From Lachnospira sp. (lineage in GTDB: Bacteria > Bacillota > Clostridia > Lachnospirales > Lachnospiraceae): a DNA stretch of 64,000 bases. The translations under genes and the position numbers were made by a program. The stretch's first letter is position 1. The number at the start of each line of letters is the position of its first letter. Where the stretch lies: assembly GCA_017621205.1 (NCBI GenBank), contig JAGATQ010000039.1, positions 154,249 to 218,248 on the forward strand, in the 5' to 3' direction. This document shows, piece after piece, positions 53,922-63,164 of this stretch. Below the pieces are notes generated by a model. That model had not been told where the DNA came from. It saw nothing but the letters and a program-made list of their open reading frames with translations, and did not search any database.

Positions 53922-55514
53922 ATGTCAGACATTAAGAAGGAAATAGAACGAAGAAGAACATTTGCCATTATCTCACACCCGGATGCGGGTAAGACGACTC
54001 TTACGGAGAAGTTTCTGCTCTATGGTGGAGCGATTAATACTGCTGGCTCTGTAAAAGGAAAGGCGAATTCCAAGTATGCGGTATCAGATTGGATGGATAT
54101 CGAGAAGGAGAGGGGAATTTCTGTTACTTCGTCTGTTCTGCAATTTAATTATGATGATTATTGTATTAACATTCTTGATACGCCGGGACATCAGGATTTC
54201 TCGGAGGATACCTACCGTACTCTGATGGCTGCCGACTCAGCAGTAATGGTAATTGATGCATCAAAGGGTGTGGAGGCACAGACGATAAAGCTGTTTAAGG
54301 TATGCACAATGCGGCATATTCCGATATTTACCTTTATCAATAAAATGGATAGGGAGGCAAAGGATTCCTTTGAATTATTGGACGATATTGAAACGGTTCT
54401 GGGAATTCAGACGTGTCCGATAAACTGGCCGATTGGTTCCGGTAAACGATTCAAGGGCATTTTTGACAGGGAGAGTAAAGAGGTTTCGATGTTTCAGGCG
54501 GTTTCTACCGGAGGCTCCAAGTCCGCAAAGGAGACGGATTATTCTGTCACGGATGCCGCACTGAAGGAGGAAGTGGGAGAGGAGCTTTATGGGCAGTTAA
54601 TAGAAGAGGTAGAGCTTTTAGATGGTGCGAGTGAGGCTCTTGATATGGATAAGGTGAGTAAGGGAGAGCTTTCTCCTGTATTTTTTGGTTCTGCTTTAAC
54701 GAATTTTGGTGTGGAAGCATTCTTGAAATATTTTTTGAAAATGACTTCCTCGCCGTTGCCAAGGCAGAGCAGTGAGGGAATGATAGACCCGATGGAAGAG
54801 CCATTTTCTGCCTTTGTATTTAAAATTCAGGCGAATATGAATAAGGCTCACCGTGACCGTATTGCATTTATGCGTATCTGTTCCGGGAAGTTTGATGCAG
54901 GCAAGGAGGTATTTCATGTACAGAGTGGAAGAAAGCTGAAGCTTTCACAGCCGCAACAGCTGATGGCACAGGACCGCAAGGTCGTAGATGAGGCATATGC
55001 CGGGGATGTGATTGGTGTTTTTGACCCGGAATTGTTTTCGATTGGGGATACGCTTTGTCTGCCGGGCAGGAAATTTGAATACGAGGGAATACCGACCTTT
55101 GCGCCGGAGCATTTTTGTAGGTTAGTCCAGCTTAATTCCATGAAACGCAAGCAGTTTATGAAGGGAGTAACCCAGATTGCACAGGAGGGGGCAATTCAGC
55201 TGTTCCAGGACTACCAGCTCGGAATGTCGGAGATTATTGCGGGCGTGGTTGGCACATTACAATTTGATGTATTAAAATACCGTCTGGAAAATGAATATGG
55301 CTGTGAGGTTCGTTTGGAGCCACTTTCCTATGGTTACATCCGTTGGGTAAAGGATTCATCCACTGATTTGAATTCCTTGAAACGGTTAAACGATGTGAAG
55401 AAGGTGAAGGATATGAAGGGGAATCCATTGTTATTATTTAATAATGAATGGATTATTAATATGGTTTTAGAGAACAATGAGGGACTGGAACTGGAGGATT
55501 TCAGGAAGAATTAG
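53922..55514 (+). CDS. prfC: Peptide chain release factor 3
   Basis: RF3 is a translation GTPase that removes RF1/RF2 from the ribosome. G1 is SHPDAGKTTLTEKFL, the G2 region WMDIEKERGISVTSS, G3 LDTPGHQDFSEDTYR, and G4 TFINKMDREAKD. The 530-residue length is normal. It begins MSDIKKEIERRRTFAIISHPDAGK behind AAAGGA, 15 bp after the DUF2156 gene. Confidence 0.96.
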   Translation: MSDIKKEIERRRTFAIISHPDAGKTTLTEKFLLYGGAINTAGSVKGKANSKYAVSDWMDIEKERGISVTSSVLQFNYDDYCINILDTPGHQDFSEDTYRTLMAADSAVMVIDASKGVEAQTIKLFKVCTMRHIPIFTFINKMDREAKDSFELLDDIETVLGIQTCPINWPIGSGKRFKGIFDRESKEVSMFQAVSTGGSKSAKETDYSVTDAALKEEVGEELYGQLIEEVELLDGASEALDMDKVSKGELSPVFFGSALTNFGVEAFLKYFLKMTSSPLPRQSSEGMIDPMEEPFSAFVFKIQANMNKAHRDRIAFMRICSGKFDAGKEVFHVQSGRKLKLSQPQQLMAQDRKVVDEAYAGDVIGVFDPELFSIGDTLCLPGRKFEYEGIPTFAPEHFCRLVQLNSMKRKQFMKGVTQIAQEGAIQLFQDYQLGMSEIIAGVVGTLQFDVLKYRLENEYGCEVRLEPLSYGYIRWVKDSSTDLNSLKRLNDVKKVKDMKGNPLLLFNNEWIINMVLENNEGLELEDFRKN

Positions 55515-55536
55515 TACAGAAGAAGGAGGATGCAGG

Positions 55537-56796
55537 ATGAACATTGGCACAATAGGTAATATGATAACGATTGCAAATGGATGGCAGATTATTGATTTTG
55601 GATTTTCCCTCATAAAAAAGAAGGATAAAAATGAGGAGGAGCGGATAGCGGCAAAAGCATTTTCCCGCTTTTTTACGATAAACTGTTTATTGGTTTTCCT
55701 TGTTGTTATTGCGATATGTGCCAGTATGGTACTTGTGATGAAAGATATTAGTGCCGGTGCAGGCGGTGCAAAGCGTTATGGAACGGTTAATGGAGATTCT
55801 ATCCGGTATGTACAGGGTGAGAATAAATATATGTCGATTTACGAGGCTGGGTTGGGTGAATATCATTTAGAGGACGGGGACCGCATTCTGATGCTGTTTG
55901 ATAATCAGACCGACCAATTCCTGTCGGCTATCCCCCAAAAGCAGTACGATGATAATTTGATTTCGGGAGTCATAAAATTTTTCTTTATCATCTTTTTTTG
56001 TATTATCTTTTTAATAAGCTGGTCGGTGATTGGTCAGGGGAGTGTAGCGAGGGAATTTTCCATATTTTATGCACTCAGCTTAAAAAGACATAATCCGGCA
56101 TGGATAGAGGATGGACGAAGAGAGTTGTATGAGGAGCAGTACCGCAAGAAATTCGCGGGGAAACGGAGTTTATGGCAGACAGGAGCTTTGTCAATTATGT
56201 ATGTGTTACTGCTGATAGGAATTTCGACGTCAGGAGCATTGGTTTTGGCAAAGGTTTATGCATTTCTTCCAGACGAGAATCTGGTTTTATTTTCAAAGAT
56301 ATATGGTATCGTTGCGACACTTATCTATATAATTATGTTTATCAAGTGTGCGATATGGGACGAACGGCACCGTCCGTTATATTCTGTCAATAATCATTTG
56401 CTGGAAACACAGCTTCTTGTAAGAAATGAACAGGGGCAAATTGGTTATTATACGGCAGAGGGGGTATGGGCAGAAGTACAAAAGGTCAAAATTATATGGC
56501 AGGATGACGAGATGGTTAAAATGAAATGTTTCTATTACTTTCCTAAAACCGGAGGCAAATATGCAAGCCGTAATTATATTGCCAAGAAAGATGCGATGTA
56601 TCCTTTGGTTATGGAGCTTGTGCAGAAGAACAGAAAAACAGATAAAAGACCGACAGGTCTTTGGTGGAGATTACTGTTGGTGTTGTTTATTTCTATTTTA
56701 TTGTTTGTAAGCTGTCTCTTGTTATTTAGTGAACGGGATAAAAATAAAGGAGGTATATTCGATGGAAAAGGTGTTGTATCAGGAAGAGAGAATTGA
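55537..56796 (+). CDS. Multi-pass membrane protein of unknown function
   Basis: This 419-residue protein is not recognised. About five hydrophobic helices are seen, beginning near residues 48, 145, 213, 254 and 389, with hydrophilic loops between them; the loop near residues 80-140 is probably outside. The ATG at 55537 behind AAGGAGG is preferred to an upstream in-frame start that overlaps prfC. Its 3' end overlaps the next gene by 35 bp in another frame. Nothing suggests a transporter family. Confidence 0.8.
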   Translation: MNIGTIGNMITIANGWQIIDFGFSLIKKKDKNEEERIAAKAFSRFFTINCLLVFLVVIAICASMVLVMKDISAGAGGAKRYGTVNGDSIRYVQGENKYMSIYEAGLGEYHLEDGDRILMLFDNQTDQFLSAIPQKQYDDNLISGVIKFFFIIFFCIIFLISWSVIGQGSVAREFSIFYALSLKRHNPAWIEDGRRELYEEQYRKKFAGKRSLWQTGALSIMYVLLLIGISTSGALVLAKVYAFLPDENLVLFSKIYGIVATLIYIIMFIKCAIWDERHRPLYSVNNHLLETQLLVRNEQGQIGYYTAEGVWAEVQKVKIIWQDDEMVKMKCFYYFPKTGGKYASRNYIAKKDAMYPLVMELVQKNRKTDKRPTGLWWRLLLVLFISILLFVSCLLLFSERDKNKGGIFDGKGVVSGREN

Positions 56797-57496
56797 TAAG
56801 GGTTTATTAAAAAATACGCAGGTTAAGGTATCGCTTTATGCAGACCATCTTGAATTCGCATATTCAAAACCGATGAAAGCGAAACAGCTTAAAGAGGTTC
56901 AAAAGGATATTTCTTATGTGAAAAAGGAATTGGTTTATTTTGACAAGATTAAGGATTATCAGCGGAATGAGAGGGTGCTGTTGGAGATAACAGGCTATCA
57001 GTTATTTTTTACCGGGGACTTTGAGGTGGAAAATGAAGGGAAGCGGAAGAAGGTCACTACATGTTCTTATCAATCATATGACAGGAAGCTTTGGGATGCC
57101 ATTGATTTACATACGTCGTTAAAGCCGACAGTAGAGCAAAGAGAGCAGGAACGGCAGGCAATTGAAGGAGAGTTGACGGATTCCTCGGTGGCAAAGGGCT
57201 TGGTAGAAATAGAGGTGGGAAATCAGCTTATAAAGACAATGAGGTTATTTATTAATGACATTGAGTGGAAGGAATATACCTTTCCGCCGGTTCGTATTCA
57301 GCTTCCTTTTGGTACCTATCGGATAAAAATTGCCAGAGCAGATTTTTGTGCAAGCCCGGAAAAGGCTTCAGATGCAGAGCCGATGTATACTTATACGAAC
57401 GAGGTGGAGCTTACGCTTGGTGAAGAGCAGCCGGTTGTGCAGATGGCGGTAAAGGATGGATTATTTTCTCCTAACCTCAAAATACTGTCAGAATAG
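56762..57496 (+). CDS. Soluble protein of unknown function
   Basis: This 244-residue protein has no signal or membrane helix. It begins MEKVLYQEERIDKGLLKNTQVKVSLYADHLEF and seems strand-rich with two charged halves joined near residue 130. The ATG at 56762 has GGAGG 8 bp upstream, inside the coding region of the preceding gene, so the pair overlap by 35 bp and are probably coupled. It is not recognised; pairing with the membrane protein in function is an inference from overlap. Confidence 0.8.
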   Translation: MEKVLYQEERIDKGLLKNTQVKVSLYADHLEFAYSKPMKAKQLKEVQKDISYVKKELVYFDKIKDYQRNERVLLEITGYQLFFTGDFEVENEGKRKKVTTCSYQSYDRKLWDAIDLHTSLKPTVEQREQERQAIEGELTDSSVAKGLVEIEVGNQLIKTMRLFINDIEWKEYTFPPVRIQLPFGTYRIKIARADFCASPEKASDAEPMYTYTNEVELTLGEEQPVVQMAVKDGLFSPNLKILSE

Positions 57497-57528
57497 CTCT
57501 GCTACTGATTAAGTGAAAGGATAAGCCA

Positions 57529-58089
57529 ATGCTTTACGATAAGGATATCAGGGAACCCCTCTTTGACTTCTTAGAGGAGCGGTACGGTAAAATACGGATT
57601 ATTGAGGAAAAGCAGATGGGACGCTCCAGAGCGGATGTGGTAATGGTAATGCCTCTTGCAATATGCGGTATCGAAATTAAAAGTGATGCGGATACTTATG
57701 CCCGTCTGAGCCGGCAGGTTAAGGACTATGACCAGTATTTTGATTATAATTATATCGTGGCAGGAACAAGGCATGCGATGCATATTAAGGAGCATGTCCC
57801 GGACTGGTGGGGAATTATTACTGTGGAGATAGAAGAGGGAAGAGTGGATTTTTATGTGTTAAGAGAGGCAGAGGTGAATGCTAAGGTGAGTTGGAAGAAG
57901 AAGCTAAGCCTGTTATGGCGTTCTGAGCTTGCACATATTCAGGAGCAGAACCGTATGCCGAAATACCGGCAGAAAAGTAAGGATTTTGTAATGGATAAAA
58001 TTCTTTTGAAGGTGCCAAAGGATAAGCTTTCTGTCCAATATTGTGAAGAGCTTTTTGAGAGGGATTATAGTGTGTATGATGGGAGTTAG
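57529..58089 (+). CDS. sce7726/MmcB-like PD-(D/E)XK-fold protein
   Basis: This 186-residue protein has the nuclease-like core of the sce7726 and MmcB families: a conserved Glu (residue 5-20 region), SRADVVMV near residue 37, and the EIK of GIEIKSDADTY near residue 49, followed by RLSRQVKDYDQYFDYNYIVAGTRH. These fit the D-x(n)-ExK active site. Relatives include DNA-repair and probable mobile-element proteins. The 33-bp gap to the gene upstream and 24-bp gap downstream place it in the same transcript. Activity is inferred from motif only. Confidence 0.75.
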   Translation: MLYDKDIREPLFDFLEERYGKIRIIEEKQMGRSRADVVMVMPLAICGIEIKSDADTYARLSRQVKDYDQYFDYNYIVAGTRHAMHIKEHVPDWWGIITVEIEEGRVDFYVLREAEVNAKVSWKKKLSLLWRSELAHIQEQNRMPKYRQKSKDFVMDKILLKVPKDKLSVQYCEELFERDYSVYDGS

Positions 58090-58113
58090 AGGGATATAAG
58101 GAGGAATAGATAA

Positions 58114-58611
58114 GTGCATTCAACGGTATGTCGTTTTTGTGGAGAACAATTTGAGCATCAAAGGGCAGCAAATTTTATTGTCTTTTGTCCTAATTGCAAA
58201 AAAAGAACTTATCTGGAATGTGAGTATGGTTTTGGACCTATTGTTCCGTGTTCTATTTTTGTGGGAGTAATGAAGGTTGGAGAAATCACATATGCAGACA
58301 CGCGATTGCAGTATCGTCTTGACTCTGATGTGTTTCAGATTCACCGAGTTTTACATCATGGGTATAAAAATTTAGAAGCGTATGAGGAAGCGATAGGGAT
58401 AATAGATGATTACGTTAAATAAATAGCCGGAGGACCGAAGCTTCCACATTGTTCTGAAGCATGGGATGCCATTGCCAGATATATCTATACCGGATTGCAA
58501 GGTGGTTCGATTATGAAGGGATGGATGAAAGAAGAAAATACGATGATTACCTGTTGTTCGGATGGAACCCGGCCAGTTATTTTTAAAATTGAACGAATAG
58601 ATGAGGAATAG
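58114..58611 (+). pseudogene. Zinc-ribbon protein gene split by an in-frame TAA
   Basis: The reading frame from GTG at 58114 (behind AAGGAGG) encodes 102 residues with a CRFCG...CPNC zinc ribbon (residues 5-30), then stops at TAA 58420-58422. The same frame continues without another stop for 62 codons to TAG at 58609, and has normal, well-composed protein sequence (GPKLPHCSEAWDAIARYIY and CCSDGTRPVIFKIERIDEE). No ribosome binding site or start stands at the junction, except a late ATG near 58513. A one-base nonsense change in a 165-codon gene is the simplest reading; a separate short downstream gene is the alternative. Confidence 0.6.
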
Positions 58612-58749
58612 CAGCAGTGGATTAGTAATATAATTACTTTATTATTACATAAATAAAGAATAATTTTCCATTTATCTTTTTTGTTTTGAGTTACTTATTT
58701 TTCTAATTTTAGGAAAGGGAAAAGTCTTTCTTAAATAGCCTTTGTGTGG

Positions 58750-58785
58750 TATACTGTTTACAGTATATTGTTATAACAGGATAAT
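58750..58785 (+). promoter_or_regulatory. Hydrogenase promoter with overlapping palindromes
   Basis: TTTACA (58757-58762) and GATAAT (58780-58785) are 17 bp apart. TATACTGTTTACAGTATA (58750-58767) is a perfect 7-4-7 inverted repeat over the -35, and TGTTATAACA (58769-58778) is a perfect palindrome in the spacer. The geometry is like a Rex site but the sequence differs from TTGTTAA-N4-TTAACAA. Confidence 0.6.
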
Positions 58786-58845
58786 CTATATTCGTCATTC
58801 ATAGGATGTAATATATATAATACAGCATAAAGGAGGATAAGACAT

Positions 58846-60297
58846 ATGGTTACCAATGACGCTACCATCATTAAGATTAAACATAAATTAATTTGTGAAG
58901 CTGCCAAGATGGCTTATGCAGGTGAGTTTGATGAGAAGAAGGATAATCTTCCTTATATGTTGATTCCGGGACCACAGCCACAATATCGTTGTTGCATTTA
59001 TAAGGAGCGGGAAGTGATTCGGGAGCGAACCCGTTTAGTGGAGAATAAGCATGTGGGAGCAGAGGATAACGGTTTGATTATACAGGTTATTACTGCTGCC
59101 TGTGAGGGATGTCCGATTTCCCGCTATGTTGTAACGGACAACTGCCAGAAGTGCATGGGTAAGGCATGCCAGTCCTCCTGTAATTTTGGTGCCATCAGTA
59201 TTGGCAGAAGCCGTGCCTATATTGACCCTGGAAAGTGCAGGGAGTGTGGCAAGTGTGCGGCGGCATGTCCGTATAATGCGATTGCAGATTTGATTCGTCC
59301 CTGTAAGAGGAATTGTCCGGTAGATGCGATTTCCATGGATGAGAATGCAATCTGTACTATTGATGAATCCAAGTGTATTCAGTGTGGTAAGTGTATTCAT
59401 AGCTGTCCCTTTGGTGCAATTTCTTCTAAGACCTTTGTGATTGATATTATTCGGGATATCCGTGCCGGTAAGAAGGTGGTTGCGATGCTGGCACCTTCTA
59501 CAGAAGGGCAGTTTGGACCGGAGATTACAATGTCAAGCTGGCGGACTGCGTTAAAGAAGATTGGCTTCTTTGATATGGTTGAAGTTGGTTTAGGTGGAGA
59601 TATGACTGCGGACGCAGAAGCAGATGAATGGATAGAGGCACATAAGGAGGGAAAGAAGATGACGACCTCCTGCTGTCCGGCATTTGTTCGGTTGATTGAG
59701 AAGCATTATCCGGAGCTTAAGGATAATATGTCCAGTACCGTTTCGCCGATGTGTGCGGTATCCCGTATGTTAAAGGCACAGGATCCGGATGTAAAGACGG
59801 TATTTATCGGACCTTGTATCGCAAAAAAGGCAGAGGCCAATGATAAGAGTGTGGAGGGCAATGCAGATTATGCATTAACCTATGGTGAGATTCGTGCCAT
59901 GCTTCGGGCGAAGGACGTAGAGCTGGAGCCGGAGGAGAATAATACCCAGCAGGCGAGTGTATTTGGTAAGCGTTTTGGTAATGGTGGCGGTGTTGCTAAG
60001 GCGGTATTACAGAGTATGGAGGAGAAAGGGGTGGATACCTCTGTCTTTGATGTCTGTGTATGTGATGGGGCAGACGAATGCAAGAAGGCATTGCTGCTTC
60101 TCAAGATGGGTAAGCTGCCACAGGATTTTGTAGAGGGAATGGCTTGCTCTGGTGGTTGTGTCGGAGGACCAAGCCGTCATAATGATATTGTACCATCAAG
60201 AAGGGCAAGGGATACCTTGATTGGGCAGGCGGATGACCGTAATGTAGGGGAGAATCTTAAGGATTATGATATGGACAGTTTCTCCATGCATCGGTAG
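58846..60297 (+). CDS. Group B-like [FeFe]-hydrogenase domain protein
   Basis: This 483-residue protein has a ferredoxin-like N-terminal half with CX2CX3-4CX3C clusters (CQKCMGKACQSSC, CRECGKCAAACPYNAI, CIQCGKCIHSCPFGAI; about residues 102-195). An H-cluster domain follows, with TSCCPAFVRL, FIGPCIAKKAEA and MACSGGCVGGPSRH. These are close to the L1-L3 motifs but differ from the MPCXXK of group A HydA, fitting group B. Group B enzymes are poorly characterised and may produce or sense hydrogen. The start ATG follows AAGGAGG. HydE/F/G maturases are not in the window. Confidence 0.87.
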   Translation: MVTNDATIIKIKHKLICEAAKMAYAGEFDEKKDNLPYMLIPGPQPQYRCCIYKEREVIRERTRLVENKHVGAEDNGLIIQVITAACEGCPISRYVVTDNCQKCMGKACQSSCNFGAISIGRSRAYIDPGKCRECGKCAAACPYNAIADLIRPCKRNCPVDAISMDENAICTIDESKCIQCGKCIHSCPFGAISSKTFVIDIIRDIRAGKKVVAMLAPSTEGQFGPEITMSSWRTALKKIGFFDMVEVGLGGDMTADAEADEWIEAHKEGKKMTTSCCPAFVRLIEKHYPELKDNMSSTVSPMCAVSRMLKAQDPDVKTVFIGPCIAKKAEANDKSVEGNADYALTYGEIRAMLRAKDVELEPEENNTQQASVFGKRFGNGGGVAKAVLQSMEEKGVDTSVFDVCVCDGADECKKALLLLKMGKLPQDFVEGMACSGGCVGGPSRHNDIVPSRRARDTLIGQADDRNVGENLKDYDMDSFSMHR

Positions 60298-60313
60298 CAG
60301 GTGGAATATATAT

Positions 60314-60356
60314 AGAAAGCTTCTAAGTATAAGTATTGTACTTTAGAAGCTTTTCT
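60314..60356 (+). terminator. Terminator after the hydrogenase gene
   Basis: AGAAAGCTTCTAAGTA pairs with TACTTTAGAAGCTTTTCT with two bulged bases, and is followed by GTTTTTATTTTTAT. Confidence 0.8.
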
Positions 60357-60488
60357 GTTTTTATTTTTATGGTATATTGGTTTATATTATATATCTCACA
60401 CAAAGTTAATATACAGTTGGTAATATTTATCCAGTGTTATTGATTTACTCACATGTATGTCAATGATTTGTTTTTTCGCAGCCAGCCT

Positions 60489-60548
60489 GTCTTGCCCTAT
60501 AGCAGCAGCGAATTAGCTACGCTTTGAACTGCTGCTATAGGGCAAGAC
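60489..60548. repeat. Perfect 20-bp inverted repeat with 20-nt loop
   Basis: Left arm GTCTTGCCCTATAGCAGCAG and its exact reverse complement (60529-60548) enclose a 20-nt loop. No T-run follows, so it is not a terminator by itself. The 333-bp gap between hydrogenase and lysozyme gene otherwise holds the terminator above and an AT-rich stretch (60357-60480) with no feature I can support. Confidence 0.9.
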
Positions 60549-60630
60549 GGGCGCCACTAAATGACTAACTAATAAATTCTATCAGATATTAAAGAAGTAT
60601 ACATAATAACAAAGGGAGGATGAATATAAT

Positions 60631-62460
60631 ATGCAATACAAAAAGGGACAAAAAAATTATGTAGTGAAACAGGCAGGGGCAATATTATTAACGGTCCTGC
60701 TTACAGTAGGATTGTTTTTTCCGGGCTGTGCTTTGACAGGCTATGCGGCTTCTAAGGATGATCCGGGAAGCAAGCGTTTGACGGGAGATATTCCGGCTTC
60801 CTTTTATGAGGGAGCTACCTTTTATCAGGAGCGCACAGATGCGGCTGCCAACCCATTTACAGGACGGGTATATACCCACAATGACCGATTTGACAATGTT
60901 GCTATTGTAAATGGAATTGATATATCGGAACACAATGTGGTGACGGATTGGAATCAGGTAAAACAAGCTGGTATTGAGTATGTGATTTTGAGGGCGGCAT
61001 ACCGTGGATATGGTTCGGCTGGTACATTAGTAGAGGATGCAAAATACCAAAATTACATAAAGGGTGCGTTAGCTGCTGGCTTAAAGGTTGGATTATACAT
61101 ATATTCTCAGGCAATTTCTGTACAGGAGGCACAGCAGGAGGCGGATTTTCTATATTCTAAAATTGGAGGATATCAGATTGATTTACCTTTAGTGTTGGAT
61201 TATGAATTTTTTTCTGAATCTGGTCCAACCAAAGGACGGTTATATGATGCACAGCTTTCAAAGGAACAGATGACAGCAATATGTAATGCCTTTTGTGAGA
61301 GGATTACGGCATATGGTTATTTTCCGATGGTATATGCCAATTCAAGTATGTTGAATAATCGTTTAAATGCATCAGAGATAAGTAAAAATTATCCCATCTG
61401 GCTTGCCAACTATGTCAATAAGACATCCTATGCAGGAGAGTATCAGATGTGACAGTATGCCAGTACAGGCAGTGTGCCGGGCATTACTGGCAATGTGGAT
61501 ATGAATTTCTGGTATACGAACGATACGAATCAATATATCTGTAACATGATGGTTGCCCCGGTGCCGGATATGATGTACACTGGGGATCCGATTACCCCCA
61601 CGGTGACAGTAACCTCTAAGACAGGTGTGCTTACCCAAGGGGTAGATTACACGGTTTCCTATGAGAATAATGTGGGTGTGGGGACTGCGACGATACACAT
61701 TGTTGGAATTGGTACTTATGCAGGAACCAACCGCAACATTACTTTCCAGATAGCAGAAAACAAGGTGAACGATTTAAAGGTCACCAAACAGTCCAAGACA
61801 GCGGTAAGTCTGAAATGGTCGGCTGCTCCAGGTAGTTCCCGCTATGAGGTATACTGTGCAGAAGGTATTAACCAAAAGCCAAAGCTTGTAGCGACACTAG
61901 ATGCCAATGCCACAACCTATCAGCATGGGAAGAGAACAGCAGGAAAAGAATATTATTATACGGTAAAGGCGGTCCTATCAGATGGGGTGACTGTTTTGCA
62001 GTCAGAACAGGTGTTAGCACGGACGATAGAAAGCAGCACGAGAACGGTCATCTTAAAAAAGGCATACAGCTTAAGAAAGACAACTGCCTCTTCTAAGACG
62101 GTAGTTAAGGTACCAAAGAAAGGTGAGGTACGGCTGATAGCGGATACAGAGAATAAGAATGGCACTGCATGGTACTATGTCCGTTATAAGAAAAATGGAA
62201 AATACTATTACGGATACATGCCTAAGAGTAAGGGTACAATGTACCGTTATGGTAAAACGAAAAAGAAAAAAGTAAATATCCGTAAAGGTGCAGGGGTAAA
62301 TAAAAAATTGGTGGTTGTAACCGGAAAAAAGAATTCCAAGTTAACGATTTTGGGAGAGAAGAAGGCGAAGGATAAGGTAATCTGGTATAAGGTATCCTAT
62401 AAGAGTGGAAAATATACTTATACTGGGTACATATGCAGTGACTATGTGAAGCTTTATTAG
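60631..62460 (+). pseudogene. GH25 lysozyme with SH3-like domains, interrupted by TGA
   Basis: The reading frame from 60631 encodes a signal peptide, then a GH25 muramidase domain with the catalytic region GIDISEHNVVTDW (near residue 95) and VLDYEF (near residue 190). It stops at TGA 61450-61452 (codon 274) in the sequence EYQM*QYASTGS. GH25 proteins normally have Trp there (QYAS preceded by W). The frame continues in the same phase to 62460, giving GNVDMNFWYT, an Ig-like domain, an FN3-like domain and two SH3b-like repeats. A TGG-to-TGA change, or programmed readthrough, is likely; TGA ends other genes here. The full length would be 609 residues. Confidence 0.8.
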
Positions 62461-62518
62461 AAAAAACGTATTGGTTATGGAGAGTGAACCTTAAAATAAT
62501 TCATTTAGGAGAGGCAGT

Positions 62519-62980
62519 ATGATTACAACAAAGAAATTGGGTATAGAACAGATAGAAGAAGTTAAGCAACTATTTTTTGAAATTTTTACAAATGAACCAT
62601 GGAATGATGATTGGAGTGATTCCACACAGCTTAATCATTATCTTTTCGATTTAATTGGCAATCATAATTCTTTATCATTGGGTCTATATGAAGATGATAC
62701 ATTGATTGGTTTGGCTTTGGGCTATATCATGCATTGGTGTACTGGAACAGAATACTATATTTTTGAATTTTGTGTTAAAACAGAATTACAAGGAAAAGGA
62801 CTGGGAACAAAATTTTTAAATATGGTTGAAGATGTAGCAAAGAATAAGAATATTACTCATATTTTTCTACAAACAGAACGGGATGTTCCTGCATACCGCT
62901 TTTACCAAAAGAATGATTTTGTTGAATTAGGTGGACATGTTTCTTTGGTGAAAAACTTTAAGAATGATAAGGAAAACTAG
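62519..62980 (+). CDS. GNAT-family N-acetyltransferase
   Basis: This 153-residue protein has the acetyl-CoA loop in LQGKGLGTKFLNMVEDVAKN (the Q/RxxGxG/A motif) and the usual tail with PAYRFYQKNDFVELG. It begins MITTKKLGIEQIEEVKQLFFE behind AGGAGAGG and is followed by a strong terminator. The substrate cannot be told. It is 58 bp after the lysozyme gene and may be a separate transcript or a readthrough unit. Confidence 0.88.
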   Translation: MITTKKLGIEQIEEVKQLFFEIFTNEPWNDDWSDSTQLNHYLFDLIGNHNSLSLGLYEDDTLIGLALGYIMHWCTGTEYYIFEFCVKTELQGKGLGTKFLNMVEDVAKNKNITHIFLQTERDVPAYRFYQKNDFVELGGHVSLVKNFKNDKEN

Positions 62981-63024
62981 AGAATACCAAAACGATTAGA
63001 TGGATAGAATAGTTTTATAAATTT

Positions 63025-63051
63025 GCCTGAGCGAGATTGCTCAGGCTTTTT
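63025..63051 (+). terminator. Terminator after the GNAT gene
   Basis: GCCTGAGC and GCTCAGGC pair exactly around GAGATT and are followed by TTTTT. Confidence 0.92.
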
Positions 63052-63164
63052 ATATTTGTAGGCAACAAACCGGACGAATATGCTAAGTGCCCTATGAATA
63101 TGTATATTTGACTTCTATGTAATAATATAGCAAATTTGATATTTTGGGCAAATATTGATTTGCA

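Noticed and set aside
58750..58767. Rex operator before the hydrogenase gene
   Set aside because: The geometry is similar but the arms do not match TTGTTAA/TTAACAA, so it was not called a Rex site.
61450..61452. Genome-wide reading of TGA as tryptophan
   Set aside because: Several intact genes here end in TGA (trpA, Nudix, LTA-synthase-like), so TGA is a normal stop codon.
61450..61452. Selenocysteine at the TGA of the lysozyme gene
   Set aside because: The family has Trp at this site, no Cys, and no SECIS-like hairpin was evident right after the codon.
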